DNA of 64,000 nucleotides from Monosporascus cannonballus (GCA_004154925.1 QJNS01000729.1:186001-250000), one strand, 5' to 3'; counted from the stretch's first letter, positions 12,401 to 25,862 are shown. Translations and numbers: made by a program. The notes: generated by a model from the letters alone, not told the origin.

Positions 12401-15285
12401 TCATCATTAGTAGTAATTTTATATAATTATTAAATTTAATTATTAGTTGTAATTTGTTAATTTTTAACCATCAAAAATATAAGGTACCTTATGAATAATT
12501 TGAAAATTTAAATTTTTTATAATCGATTTTTTAGATAGTTTTAAGAGTATATAATTTATTTTTATTAAGGTTATAAATGTGATAAAATTTATATATAATC
12601 TTTTTTAAATTATTCCGTGATTTTATTAGTTATATTTTAATAAGTTTGTATTAAAAAGCTTTTTAGAAAGCTATTTATATTTTTAGTAATGTTATAATAT
12701 ATTATTTAGTTTTTTTAATATTTGAAGTTGATATTTTAAATTGTTATTTAGTTAATTGAATTTGTTTTTAATAATAATAATAATAAGTTATTGTTTTTAA
12801 GTATTTATTTTTCTTTTCATAATGTTTTTAAGTAATAAAGTAAATATCGTGTCTTTATATCTATATTTATAGCCGTTTCTCATCGTATACTAAAATTTTA
12901 ATTTTTCTTTTCTTTATTTATTAACGAAATATAAAACGAACTTTACTTAGTTAGTTTTTTCGTTACTTAAAATATATTTATAGTACTTCTCAAATTATAT
13001 CGTAATTTATATATAAAACGATATCGAAATTAATTATTTAATAATACTTTTAAATAGAAATTTCGAAATAGTTAATTTCATATTAAATCTTTCTATTATT
13101 ATAAGCAAAATTCTAACTTTCAGTATTTGTAATTTTATAAAGTTTCAACTTATATTTCAAGAATAATCGAAATATATTAATAATATCCAGTATAATATCA
13201 ATTCCGTCGATCATTTCGTAATTTACTAATACAGTAAACTAATATATACCGATTTATATATTCAGGGTAATACACTTATTAACGGCTTTTATCGTCGCGT
13301 TAAAAACACTTTTCGAAAAACGTTTCTATTTTTTTTAAACTTTTATTAATTTGTAATATGTTTATAAATAATCTTCTTCTTTTAACTTTTCTTTGAACTT
13401 GTTAATTCTTTTTCGTATAATATATTAAATTATTATATCTATTATTTTTGTAAACACCTTTAGCTTTATAATTATATTAAATTTTTAATTCTAATATAAT
13501 ATTTTTATTAAATTACTAAATCGCTTATTTATTACATAACATTTTATTATATCGCATTATTGTCGCTTTTTTATATTGTTTAAGTAAAAATTAAAATTTT
13601 TGTTTTAATATTTTTCATTTTTTTCAAAATCTATAATAAATATTAATTAAAAACAAAAATCTATAATAGTCTTTTAACTATATTTTTAACGGTATGTTAA
13701 ATTAATTTCTTTGCAGACTAATAATTACAATAATTATAAATTAAACATTATATTTTTTAAAAGGTACTACTTTTTTTAGCTAACTTTATAAAAATATTTG
13801 TTTATTAGCATCGTTTTTTAAATAATAGTTCGAAAATATCGCTTTTATCGTTTATCTATCTTATTATTCTCTATTTAATTAAGAAAAAAGAATCTATTTT
13901 TATATATACGTATAATTCGTTAATAAATAGTTTTTTTCTATTCGCTATACGCGGAGCATTTTCGTCGTTTATAATATACGGCGTACATTTTGCTAGATCG
14001 ATTAAAAATTCTAGCACTAATTTTTTGTCTAGTTTTACTATTTTTAATTAAAGTTTTTTAAATCGTTTTATAATTTTCTTACGTTTTTAAACCAATTTTT
14101 TAACTTTTCGCATTCCGTATTAAAATTTTGTCGTAATAATTTTCGTTTATATTAGGCTTGAATAGTATTAACAACTTTATTATTCTTTTTTAATTACTTT
14201 TAAACTTTTTTTCTATAAAAATATTTAATTATTTTATCGTAGGTTTTGGAATTTCTAATATTTAGAAATTTTAAATTTTATTTTACCGTTATTATAACAT
14301 TTATTTTAACTTCAACTTTGTTTATTAACAATAATAAGTTTTATATATTATAAAAGTTAATTTTAAAAAGTATTACTGTATTAAAAATACTAATATTAGC
14401 TATATACTAAATTCTATTATTATATTTACTCTTAACCCTTTTTATACGTTTAATATAATTTTTTATTATCGATTTTAATTATTATAATAATGGAATATAA
14501 TAGAAATTCCAATTGATTTATTTTTTAAGATTTTCTTAAAACTGTTTTAAACCATTAAAAAGTTTTGTTATTAATATTTTTTATCTTAATTTAACTTTAA
14601 AACCAATTCGATAAATGTACTGCTGTAATTACATATTTATAACTTTTATTATACTTATTAAATTTATATTTCGACTTTTCATTTTTGGTGAATTCTTTCG
14701 AAGTTTTGCGTTAATACTTCTTTAAATTATTAATAATCGTTATATATTTGTATTGAATTAAAACTATAAATTTTATTAATAATATAATTGGTTTTTAATA
14801 AGAGATTTAAATTATATAAAAACGTTTTCTACATATCGTTTTATTATAAATTTTATTTATAAGACAATTATAATAAATAGAATAAAAAATACTTGGAAAA
14901 TATTTCATAGTACGTTAAAAATAAATTATAATTTTACGAAAACATTATTAAATAATTTAAGTTTAAGAAATTTTATAAGTTTTAGACATTTTTTCACAAA
15001 ATTTAATTATATAACTCAGCTTATTTTAAGAATTTTTTTAACGTCCGAAATTTTGCTATTATTTTCGAACTTTTTATATACTATTTAAAGCGATCTAGTA
15101 AAATTAATATTTTTTTTAAAATAAGCCCGGCGTGTATTTAAAATTTTTAATTATCGAAAAACTTTTTTCTTAGTTAAATGAGATTATTATTATTTTTCGT
15201 TTAAACGTATCTATTTAAAAATAAACATCTAAACTAAGTTTTTAATTAAATAATATAACATTAATAATATTACTAAATAAAATCT
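9479..15285 (-). pseudogene. Decayed internal (gag-pol) region of the outer element, block 1
   Basis: 5.8 kb of very AT-rich DNA between the two LTRs of the outer element, with no open frame above 60 codons. Expected position and T-richness on plus indicate decayed gag-pol on the minus strand. This is inference from context; no domain could be read with confidence. Confidence 0.5.
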
Positions 15286-16126
15286 TATAATATAAAAGGT
15301 TTAAACTTTATATTACTTATTAACTTTAAATTTTGCTAAATTATATTAATAGAAATATTTCAAGACTATAAATAGTAAATATTAAAATTACTAACATTTT
15401 ATAATTTTTAAAATATTTTAAATAAGAAGATATTGTGATAAATTATTATTATTTACAATAAAAAAGTAACGAAAATATATATTTTATGAGAATTAACTTT
15501 TTCTTTAATAGATTTTAAAAATGTTATAATTTAATCCTATTGAATATAATTTATGTTATATAGATTTACTTATCTTACTAAAATCAAGCCTTATTTTAAA
15601 CGTTCTAACTACGCTAACCTAATTTATAAAAAATCTATAAAAATAACAAAACTTTTAAAATAAAATCTAATAACAAATTAGAATTTGTTAGCTTTAATTA
15701 ATATCGTTCTATATAAAATTTTAAAAACGTTTTTAACGATATATAAAGTTTTTAAGTTAGGGCTAATTGAATTAATATATTAAAAATTATTTAATATTAT
15801 TTTTACTATAAAATACTTTTATAATTTTAATAACGTAATTATTATATAGAAATTTAGCTATAGGCATTTTAAAAGTAATTTAATATAAGAAAAATACGTT
15901 TAACTATATTTTTACTAGTAAAAATTATAAGTATTAGGTTATAATTATAAAGATATTTCGAACTTAATTAATTTTAATCTCTTTGCAAGCCGTAATATAA
16001 AAAGAACAATTCGTATAATTAAAAGAATTATTAAATAGGTTCTTTTTATATAAAATATATTAAAGACACTAGGTATACGATAATACGACTGCGAATTATA
16101 TTATTATAATATTTAAGATATTACAG

Positions 16127-16500
16127 TGTTACGACCTAGGCTAAGATCGATTGCAAAAACGGTTGGATCTATACAAAAAAAGGTTACGTAATTTAGATCT
16201 TACTTGGCAATAAAATCTAAATAAATCTATATAGAACTAATCGCACGCTACATCATTGAATCTGTAATAATTTTAAAATGTAATAAAAATCTATTTCATT
16301 TATATAAAATATATATAGTCGTTGCTTTTATAGTTTAAATAATACCAGTTTGTAATAATAATTCGTTATTTAAAATACTTCTAATATTATAAAAACGTAA
16401 TTAGTAATTATATTTATTATTTAAAATTCTACGATATTTCTATTAATATAAACTCGTACGACTTAGATTTAATAATTAATTAAACTATCTAGTCGTTATA
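16127..16500 (+). repeat. 5' LTR of Gypsy A
   Basis: 374 bp, beginning TGTTACGACC and ending GTCGTTATA (ancestral ..GTCACA after C-to-T changes). Confidence 0.85.
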
Positions 16501-18576
16501 TCTTATAAGCTTTTATTTAATAGTGTAGTCAGATTTTAAGCAATACCCTTTTAATCATTATATCGATAAATAAATAAAGTATTACTTCTTTAATAAAAGC
16601 TTAATTTCAATATAAAATCTAAATGTTAAAAGTTTAAATGTAATAATTTACGCTATATTAATACGAACGAATATATCTAAATTTAAAGTTAAAAACATTA
16701 ATCTAATAATAAGAAACGTAATATAGAGAATTTTCTTTTTAAAAAAATATTTTAAGGTTTAAGAATTTAAGAAATCAGAGAATAAAATTTTTGCCGTTAT
16801 AATTCTCTTAACCGAAAACGTTTTTAACTGGTTTAAACATATTATAAAAAATTATTAAGAATACGCCGAAACCGATGAAAAATATTTATTAAAAAAGTGT
16901 TTCCAATTATATTAATTTCGAAAATAAATTAAAGTTTAAGTTTAAAAACTCCTAATAAAAAACGAACCGTAATATAATAAATCTTTTAACTACGCTAAAA
17001 AAACAGTTTCGAAATTATTAATAATATTTAAAAATCTTATAGTTAAACCTAGATAAAATAATAACGATAAAAATACTTATGTTAACAGATTTTATAAAGA
17101 ATTAAAGAATGCTAATAAAAATAAAATTATTAAGTTTTTATAATTTAGAACTTTAAATGGATATATTATTAAAACGATTAAAATTAATAAAACATTATAC
17201 GAACGTTATATATAAAAAACAATACATTTTAAAATATAAACATTAATCGATTAAACAGAGAAAAAAAACGCAATATATTATCTATATTTCATAGTACGAC
17301 GTTAAAACCCATGGAATTCAAAATAGTTCATTATAAAAACAACAACCAGATTGAGTATTACAATTATAGCAAAATAAGATATTATTAAAATATCTATAAA
17401 AAATCTGGAAAACTATGATAAAATAATTAAGTACCTATATTGCAAATACACCCTAAAGATAATTAAAAATAATAACATAATTATTAATATAATTCAGACT
17501 TAGAAAAAATAAAGTTTATTATAATGAAAGGTTTAACGCAAAATACGAAAAAGTTAGAAGCTAGTTTCAAAAGTACACGAAAATTAATAATACACTTTAA
17601 AAAACAATTAAAAGAATATTAAGAATAAATAAAAACTATTTATATCAAACTCTTTAATCTATATAACTAAATATATTTAATATATTATAAATAACGAAGA
17701 TTCTGAATATATAACAAATAATAAATTTATTTATTAATATATCGTATGTATATACAAAAAGGAATTCGACTTTTTTAATTAAGTCGAAAATAGTAAAATA
17801 AATAAGCGATAATACTAATATTTTCAAATTATTACTTGATAAGATAATATTAGTAAACAAATAGTTTTATAAAATTAATAAAAGATATGATCTTATTAAA
17901 GTATTTTTTATTTTTATAAACAATATATTTATTAATCTATAAAAAAAGTTAATTTAATATAGCGTAAACAACCATTTTTAAAATGTTATTGCAGGCCTTT
18001 ATTATTAATTAATATTTATTAACGATTTCGAAAAAAAATAAAGAAAAGATTTCAATAATTCACTTAACGATTTCTGTAAAAAATAACGAATTATAAAAAG
18101 CCAAAAAAAACACCGTATAATATATATAAAAACAAATTATCTTATAAGATGAAAAGTTTTAGATTAATAAACAAAATAATATAATTTCAAAACTATATAT
18201 TGATAAATATAATAGGTTAACGTATTATACAAATACAATATAAACAAAGTTCGACAAAGTCGAAAAAGAAAATTTAAAAAAAGTTATTTATAAAAAACTA
18301 AAAAATAATAAAGTTTTAAAAATACGACAAAACCTTTAAAAAGCCTTAAATACGCTGATAAAACCCGTTAATATTTTGATTCCTTTAAAAATATAAATCA
18401 AAATATATTAACATATCGTAATAATAGATTACGAAACTTTAAATAGATACTATATTATACTGAATATTGTTAATAAATTTAAATTACTATAAAAATACAA
18501 ATTAAAATCTTATATAATTACAAATGTTGAAAATTAAGATTTTGCTTACAATAATAAAAAATATTTAACGTGAAAT

Positions 18577-18784
18577 TGTCAGGGGCTAAGGAAGTGTGCG
18601 CATCATAAAGGAGATGCTAAGCATTTTATGCGTCATCTCTACGCAATCGCTACGAGGCAGATGCGGGGTAGTTGCTTTATAGGTAGTTGCTCACTCTCCT
18701 TTTAGGGAAGAAGAGCAAGCTTTAGACTAGTCCTTAACATACCCGTATTGTTCCTTTCATTCTGATCTCTAACAACACATGACA
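18577..18784. mobile_element. Solo LTR, not RIP-mutated, inside Gypsy A
   Basis: A 208-bp GC-balanced segment begins TGTCAGGGGCTAAGG and ends ACACATGACA. The ends TGTCA/TGACA are inverted with TG..CA termini. Flanking 5-mers are GAAAT and GAATT (4 of 5). The homologous region of another Gypsy copy (48290-48330) runs through this point without the insert. CpA and TpG are plentiful inside, unlike the surrounding DNA. Confidence 0.7.
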
Positions 18785-19439
18785 GAATTTAATTATTTCG
18801 AAATTGTTTTATTTAAGAATTACGATATAATCTTAAAAAAACTATAGATATACTAATGCAAAATTTTAATTAATAAAAGAATTAATTAGATAAGATTTAT
18901 TTTATAACCTATTAATAAATAAAAAAAGATTTAATATTTTAATACTTAAATAAAAATAACTACAAATATAGATATAAAGATACGATATATATCTTATCAT
19001 ATAAAGAAATAAACTATAAAAATAATAAAGAAAAATACGACATATCGTTATTATTATCATAATACATCTTATATAATTAAAAAGCAATTTAAAATTATAA
19101 TTTTTAAAAATAAAATTTTAAATTAAACAGCTTTTTTTAAAAAAAGTAAACAAGATATTATTAAAATATTGTAAATAAAATTACGAAATAATTTTAAAAG
19201 AAAGTTTATTTACGAAGTTTTATATTATTTATAATTTTAATGGAAACAAATTGCGTATTTGTTTAAAAAATATCTAAAAAAATCGATTATAAAAATAATA
19301 AATTTAACCTTCGAAATTATATATAAAATATCTTATATTTTTCTTATTTAGAAAAAACCGGCAAATTATAACTTATAGCTGTTTTTTAATAATTAAATAA
19401 TATTATTATTAAAAATAAAACAGTATTATCTTCAATTAT

Positions 19440-19960
19440 TAAAATAATAAACCGATTTTACGAAATTAAATAATTTATACTATTTATTTTTAAGTATAAA
19501 TATAACTTTATCAAAATTAAGAAGAAAAACAATAAAAGATTATTTTTAAAGCGAAATACGAATTATTTATATATTTGATTATATTTCTCGAATTTTTAAA
19601 TATATTAAAATATTATAACGAATGCTAAATTGTATATTATAATCATATCTTGACGTTTTTATTTTCTATTACCTTAATAATATTTTTTATTCGGAAATAG
19701 AAAAGGTATATATAAAATACGTTTGTGAAGTTTTTTAAATTTAATAAAATATCAAATTATCACGTAACGTAAAGGAAAATAAGTTTTCTAAATAGAAAAT
19801 AAAATATTTAAAATATATTATATTATTAGAAAATATTTAGATAAATTTAACAAATCGTTATAAATATAAAAGAATAAATATCAATAATAATTAAAAAAGT
19901 ATATGCATTTTCAGGATTTCTTAATTATTATAAAAGGTTTATTCAAAATTTTATCAAGAT
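19440..19960 (+). pseudogene. Reverse transcriptase relic of Gypsy A
   Basis: Plus-strand translation includes FYYLNNIFYSE near 19655-19690, the YLDD active-site box with both Asp codons changed to Asn (GAC/GAT to AAC/AAT), then text aligning with the RT connection and NFYRRF-type RNase H lead-in. Stop codons interrupt every frame. It is Ty3/Gypsy type, inactive. Confidence 0.75.
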
Positions 19961-20789
19961 TATTTTACTTTTTAATTGATTTTACTAAAAAAACTTAAAT
20001 AAATATTATAGACAAAAAAAGAGTTTGAAAAAATTGAAAATGAAATTATTAATAAGTCAATATTAATTATATATAATTTAATACATTCTGTCGAACTAAA
20101 AACTAATATTTTAAGCTATATATTTAACGTAATACTAGAATAACGAAACAATTAAAGGAAATTACGTTTTAATATATTTTAATGTAAGTTCAAAAATACC
20201 AAACTTAATTATATTATTCTAAATAAAGAATTTATATTTATTATTATAACGTTTCGAATGTTTACGTATTTTTAAAGAAAATCTTTATTAAGTTAAAGCT
20301 TTTAGGAATTATGAAATTTTATGCGTTTTATTACGACTACAGAATTTACTGAACGATAACTATCAAATGCAGAACAAATAGCGAATATCGATTTCGTTAT
20401 TATTTATAAAAACGGTTCAGAAAATAATAAAACAAATACTTTAAGTTAATTATACTATTTTCGACATTATTCTAAAAAGATATTTACGTTTACATCAAGC
20501 TATAATAATACGAGTAATACTAAATAATATATATTAAAAATTAAAAATTAAAAAATTATTTTATTACAAAAATACATATATAACAATTTTTTAAAACTAT
20601 TAAATAAACTTAAAATACAATATACAAAAATATTAGTTATATAAATATTTATAGTTTTATAAAACTTTAAAACGATTTTAACGTATTTATTACTATTTAA
20701 AACAAAATTAAAAATATAAAAAAATACTACAATAATAAAGTCTTTATAATAAGGCTAAAATATAACGATATAAATCTTATAGAAAATTA

Positions 20790-21400
20790 TAATTATTATC
20801 GATTTTATTATTAAATTTTCTTTATTTAAAAATCTAGAAATTAAAATCTATAACGATAATATTTTCGTAATAATAAGTAAATTTACAAAACCTTTGGATT
20901 TTTTACCTTATAAAAATACTAATATCGAATAAATAGTATATATCTTTTTTTAAAAACAACTTTTGTATATACAGATTACTATACGAAATTATTTCTAATA
21001 AAATAACTATATTTACGTTAAAAATTTAGCAAAGCCTTATAGTATAAATTGGTTTAAATTATAAATAAATAAATCGTTAAAACGCTTAAATTAAATATTA
21101 CAAACAAACTAAAGATATTATATTATATATAGAGAAGATAAGGGAGATATAAAATTATCTATTATTTAATTAATTTATAGTACCAGGTATTTTAAAAACA
21201 TTAAAATAATTTTCATATACGCACAATTCGAATTTATTAACGTTAAAATAAAATTTATAATGAAATAACTTAAATAATTATATTAACAAATAAAAATAAC
21301 GAAATGATTAATATATAAATAAATAATTAAATATTATAATTAAAAGAAGTTAAAAATTAATTTTTTAAAACAAATTTTATAATTATAAAGAAATTTAAAT
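20790..21400 (+). pseudogene. Integrase relic of Gypsy A
   Basis: Near 20797 the plus strand reads IDFIIKFSLFKNLE.. then FVIISKFTKPLDFLPYK, which matches the Gypsy integrase core (..DFI..LP.S.. VVVDRFTK..HF.P..). Interrupted by RIP stop codons. Confidence 0.75.
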
Positions 21401-22345
21401 AAAAAACCCTAAAAATATGCTTCTAATTATATAGATTTATAAAAAAATTATTAAAAAGTTTTTCGAAAATAATTATCTATTAAAATTTTATTTTAAATTA
21501 GAATTTAATTAGTTTTTTTCGAATTAGTGATATATGTTATTAAAGTGTATGCAGAACAATATAATATAAAAGCAAAAAATAAAATTATATATAAAACATA
21601 GAAAATTTTTCATATAAGAAAAAAACGGATTTATTTAATATCTAAATTCTGAAAATACTTAAAAACTTATAAAACCCCTTATAAATACTTAACGCCGGTT
21701 AAAAAACTTTTATTAATAACGCCGAGATCGCTAATAATAATTTCTTAATCAAGGTTTTTAAAAAACGACTAATCGAAAAAGTAAATAAAAAGCGCGACTA
21801 TAATAATTATAGCTTTTCTACGTTTTTATTTTTCTAGTTCGTCTATTAAGTAAAACCAATAAATAATAATTTTAACTTTTTTTTCGTAAAAGAATTTCTA
21901 TTATCAACGTACACGAAAAAGATAATCGATAATTTTGTTAATATCACGTTATTTACGCGCGAGGTGTTTTTTTTATCTTCTATTAAAACTATAAAAAATC
22001 TTTTCAACATCGGCTTTTTTTTAATTTAAACAATTTTCTTTTTCCTTAATACGACGTAAAAGATTAATCGAAATACTGGAACTATTATAACGGTAACGAT
22101 TTTAAATATATTCGTTATAATAACGAATTTCTTTAATTACTTAATATTTGACATTATTTTCGAAATATAGTATTTATAATATTACTTTAAAACCAAATTT
22201 AACAATACAAATAACTAAAAATTCTAAGTTTTTTCTTTAATTAAAACAATAATAAGGTTAATAGTTAATAATACGATCTATTATAATGAAAAAAGATTTA
22301 TTAAAAACAAATCTTTAAAAAATAAAGATTTTAAGAAAAAAATCG

Positions 22346-22717
22346 TATTACGATCTAAGCCAAAATCGTTTATAAAAACGGTCGAACTTATATAAAAAAG
22401 ATTACGTAATTTATATTTTCTTTAATAAAAAGCTCCATATAAATTTATATAAAACTGATCGTATTCGATAAAATTAAATCTGTAATATTTTCAAAATTTA
22501 ATAAAAAATTAATTAATTTATATAGAATATATACGTTCGTTATTTTGATAATTTAAATAATATTAATTGAAAATAATAATTCGTTATTTAAAATACTTTT
22601 AATATTACGAAACGTAATTAGTTAATATATTTATTACTTAGAATTTTACAATATTTCTGCCTATATAAGCTCGTACGACTTAGATTTAATAGTTAGTTAA
22701 ATCGTCTAGCTATTATA
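22346..22717 (+). repeat. 3' LTR of Gypsy A
   Basis: 372 bp, collinear with 16127-16500. It begins TATTACGATC and ends CTATTATA, both RIP-altered versions of TGTTACGACC and CCGTCACA. Confidence 0.85.
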
Positions 22718-23375
22718 TACCGTTGTTTATTTTCTAAATTTAAATTTAACTATATTAATATTAACCTTTTTAATTTTTTTAAACATGTGTATATTAAGAT
22801 AGTTTTAACGAGTATAAAAAGTATTAAATTTGTCAGTTTTAAATTTATTATATTATAATTATAAAACACTTGTAAATTTAAATATTTTCTAAATAAATGC
22901 AAAACGATGATAATAAAAGGTATAAATAAAAATATAATTAAATAATTTGTTATATGAAATTAGCCTTAGATAGCTTATAATAAAAATACTGTATACGATA
23001 TATATATTATTATAATTATTAAAATATTACAGTTAATAATTTTATTAAATTTTAATCTAATTATATTATAACTAATTATTATTTCAAAATTCTCAAAAAC
23101 TTTATACGTGTATTAATTTATATTATATATAATATAAATGTATAAGTATTATTAAAATAATTTTATTCAAATAAATTACATACATAAAAAAATTATTTAT
23201 TTTGTTTAGCAAAGTATTAAATAAAAATATTTTTGCGTAGTTCTAATTTAGGTTTTGCTAGTTCGTTACGAGCATACGTTATTCGATTAATTAATTTTAG
23301 CGCTTTGATGTAATACATAAAAGTACATCAAAAATAGGAACGAGCTAGCAGAGGCCTGAGCTAGCTAAGGTAAGA

Positions 23376-23474
23376 ATTTACTTGGATCTTAACGCCAAGA
23401 GAGATCTAAATTACGTGACCTATTTGTGTGGATCCGACCGTTTTTCGCGGCCGGTTTTGGCTTGGGTCGTAACA
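23376..23474 (-). repeat. Terminal part of the outer 5' LTR, block 1
   Basis: The first 99 bp of the outer element's 5' LTR on the minus strand (TGTTACGACCCAAGCC..). It is nearly unmutated and matches the start of the Gypsy A LTR. The remainder of this LTR lies at 15286-15572 beyond the family B insertion. Confidence 0.8.
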
Positions 23475-25862
23475 CCCAGGCTCCGCATAAAATAAAACAA
23501 GCGGTCGACTGTATTTCCCAATGGAGCAATTCCTGATGTTACTTCTGATTGGCACTTTAATAGGGTAGCAGAACGCTTCCATTTTGTAGATAAGAAAGTT
23601 CGAGATTGGGGTTTGATTTCCCGGAGCTGCAAATAGAGGTTTTTTTCTTTTTTTCCTTTTCAAAGTTATAGTAGATAGACAATCATCTGCCATGATTTTA
23701 GGAAGACAGCACTATTTACGCAGTGCCATCCGCAGTATTTGCGGAGGATGGCAGGGCTGAGAGCTGGCACACACGGTACATCAGTCCACATACAAATTAC
23801 AGTACGGGCTACGTGGAACTTCCGATTACTACATCAACCATGTGTGATGCATCATCCAGCATACAGGTCGAGACGGATGCTTTATCACTCTAATAACCAA
23901 ATATAAACCTATTAACAACCCTAGACCTGTTCGGTCTTATTGGATAAAAGGCACACAAAATTGTATGGTTTCTTGTCTTAATAAAGACATGTTGAGCCAT
24001 TGGCGGTCCAGGTAGAACCGACGCCGGATCTTCTGACTGGCAGTATATCGGTGCCATGGAAGTATACGGCTGCCCGGGTAATCACCAGCTTTCCAAAGAG
24101 GGTAGGGGGCGCCTCTAGAAGGTGAGGGTCATTGGTTGGGGTAGCATTACTTCTCGGCACTCATCAACTCAAAATTTAGTTATGATTTCAAGATAAGCGA
24201 CCTCACGAGATAGAGAGGGAGAGAGCGAGCCGTATTATAACCAAAGAAATAAATCAGAACATAAGCAACGCAATATGGTTGGAAACCGTTGGAAGAGCCA
24301 CGGCAAGCGTGGGGCTACGCTACGCAGTATCCGAAGATTAAAAATAGGTATAGCACCAGGCATTGCCTGGTGCGTCTGTGCTGGACGAAATACGAAGGAT
24401 CCTTCGGCGGCCTGAATCTCGCCCGTTGCCGCCCAGCCGCCTGACAACTCTGGGCCGGACGTAAAATAATGCTGAAAATCATGCTTGAGCAGGGGAAAGA
24501 CAGTGATGAACCATCGGTCACACTAGGTACCTAGTAGGTACGCACATAATTTTGTGTTTTTAGGTACATACTACCGGAGTCCCTCCCACTCGAGTTGCAG
24601 AGTGGAGCCATCCACCCAGGATATTGGAAACCTTAAGATGTTGTAACATTGTGGTTGCAGGTGTTGATGGATACCTGCGTGATCTGAGGCCGGCCGCGGT
24701 GCTGGTGCTGGTGGCGGCGGCAGTGGCTGCACCGTACCACGCTACTCATGTGCCTACATGTGCCTACATGTGGGATGCACATGCACACTTTTTTCAGGCG
24801 GCGTATCAAACTAGCGCAGGGCAATTGGTATATTTCATTTCCGCTTCGGCATCGTATTATTCTTCTAGATATTGTGAGTAAGTAGTCATATCTCCAGACC
24901 ATTTTTTGGCTCCCCCCTTGCGCTTCGTATACAGGTGGTGGGTGCAAAGAATTGTGGTTCTCGTGATCTAATAACGGCGTCACTAATGGAGAATCTGTAT
25001 GTAGGTTAGCATGCACGTACCAACTGAAAGACTCTTGAAGTTCCGGATCAAGATTGAGGATCTTGGGGCATGTGCGAAGGCGAAGCGGAGTTGTGCAGTG
25101 TCGCTAAACATGGCGGCGGTACAGTAGGAGATCAGGAACACGACCTGACGGCCTCCCATGCTTCGTTCCTTGTGCACCTTGGCCAGGCCTGCGAGGGATA
25201 AAGGGTACAGTGCATACATCTTGTTCGCATCACGAGGAAGATGTACCTAGGCTGACAGGGCGCATTGTCGGTGAGCAAGGGATCCCTGTCCATGCCAAAG
25301 GGTTGTGGTGATCTCATTTGTCCAAAGAGTTCAGTGGAATAAGCAGCGCCACAAATCTCGGCCACCCCTGGAATCCTAATGGTTGGCACTGCCTGGGCTC
25401 ATCAACGAGACTCGGCGCCGCGACCCCCTTTTGACCCCTTGAGCGCTAGCATCCATCTGGGGCAGGCTGGCAGGCATCATCATGGGCCACGATGGAACTC
25501 CTTTCGCATGCGAGAGTGCAGTCCAGGTAGGCAGGTATGTCTCAGACTTGATGCCAAGCCCCTCCAGGTGCCATCGGAGTATTCCCGTGACGGATCCCGA
25601 TTCCTGACCACTGGATAAATAACGTCTCCTCCTGGCCCCCCATCTCCTGTTTCATTATTCCTGCTTATGCCCATTCGTTCGCTCTCTCGCTCACAGACCA
25701 TCGACACAAGGTTATATACGCATTCCTCCCGTGTTTGTTGTCTTGTTCGTTCTTCATCACATCGCTCTGTCCCTCGTTAAGCAGAGCCCAGCTGTCTGTC
25801 TTTTCGTGTACAGTCATTCCTAAATAAACATTTGTAATATCCAACCGCGCCTGGATCAAAAC
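23475..25862. other. Intergenic region before the Crh gene
   Basis: GC-balanced DNA with short unrecognised frames. 23560-23650 has tRNA/SINE-like signals ending in a T-rich run. A 21-nt near-perfect palindrome lies at 24353-24373 (GCACCAGGCA, one base, TGCCTGGTGC). CATGTGCCTA is tandemly repeated near 24747-24772. The segment just before 25863 is CT-rich with CAAG/CTTC words typical of a fungal promoter and 5' leader. Confidence 0.4.

Larger units (their letters stand above)
16127..22717 (+). mobile_element. Ty3/Gypsy retrotransposon A, RIP-degraded, complete with both LTRs
   Basis: LTRs are 16127-16500 (begins TGTTACGACCTAGGC) and 22346-22717 (begins TATTACGATCTAAGCC), 374 and 372 bp, collinear and differing largely by C/T and G/A. 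The flanks TACAG and TACCG match at 4 of 5 bases. The internal region reads as decayed gag-pol on plus: reverse transcriptase near 19440-19960 and integrase near 20790-21400. It inserted into family B copy 1 and itself carries a solo LTR at 18577-18784. Net length is about 6.4 kb. Confidence 0.85.
15573..23375. mobile_element. Family B element, copy 1 (non-autonomous DNA transposon), split by a Gypsy insertion
   Basis: Two homologous arms, 15573-16126 and 22723-23375, match the copy at 32635-41093. The element inserted into the outer 5' LTR: ATTTACTTA at 15564-15572 and ATTTACTTG at 23376-23384 form a 9-bp target duplication, and LTR sequence continues across. Its ends read TCTTACTAAAATCAAGCC (left) and, on the minus strand, TCTTACCTTAGCTAGCTC (right), a weak terminal inverted repeat. 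Net length is about 1.2 kb with no coding capacity. A 9-bp duplication suggests a Mutator-like non-autonomous element; 8 bp (hAT) cannot be excluded because the ninth base differs. Confidence 0.75.
9109..23474 (-). mobile_element. Outer LTR retrotransposon of block 1 (minus strand), RIP-degraded, with nested insertions
   Basis: The block starts with TGTGACGGCTAAGG at 9109 and ends with GGTCGTAACA at 23474, the two LTR ends (TGTTACGACC..GCCGTCACA) read on the minus strand. Flanking 5-mers are TCCAG (9104-9108) and CCCAG (23475-23479), a target-site duplication differing by one C-to-T transition. The 3' LTR is 9109-9478. The 5' LTR is split: 23474-23376, then 15572-15286 after a family B insertion. 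Removing insertions leaves about 6.55 kb, a normal Ty3/Gypsy size. The internal part 9479-15285 is about 80% AT and T-rich on plus, consistent with minus-strand coding; I could not read domains in it. It shares its LTR type with the nested element at 16127-22717. Confidence 0.85.

Noticed and set aside
23406..23693. 95-codon minus-strand frame at the right edge of block 1
   Set aside because: It overlaps the LTR terminus (23376-23474) and a possible Pol III relic, so it is probably not a gene.
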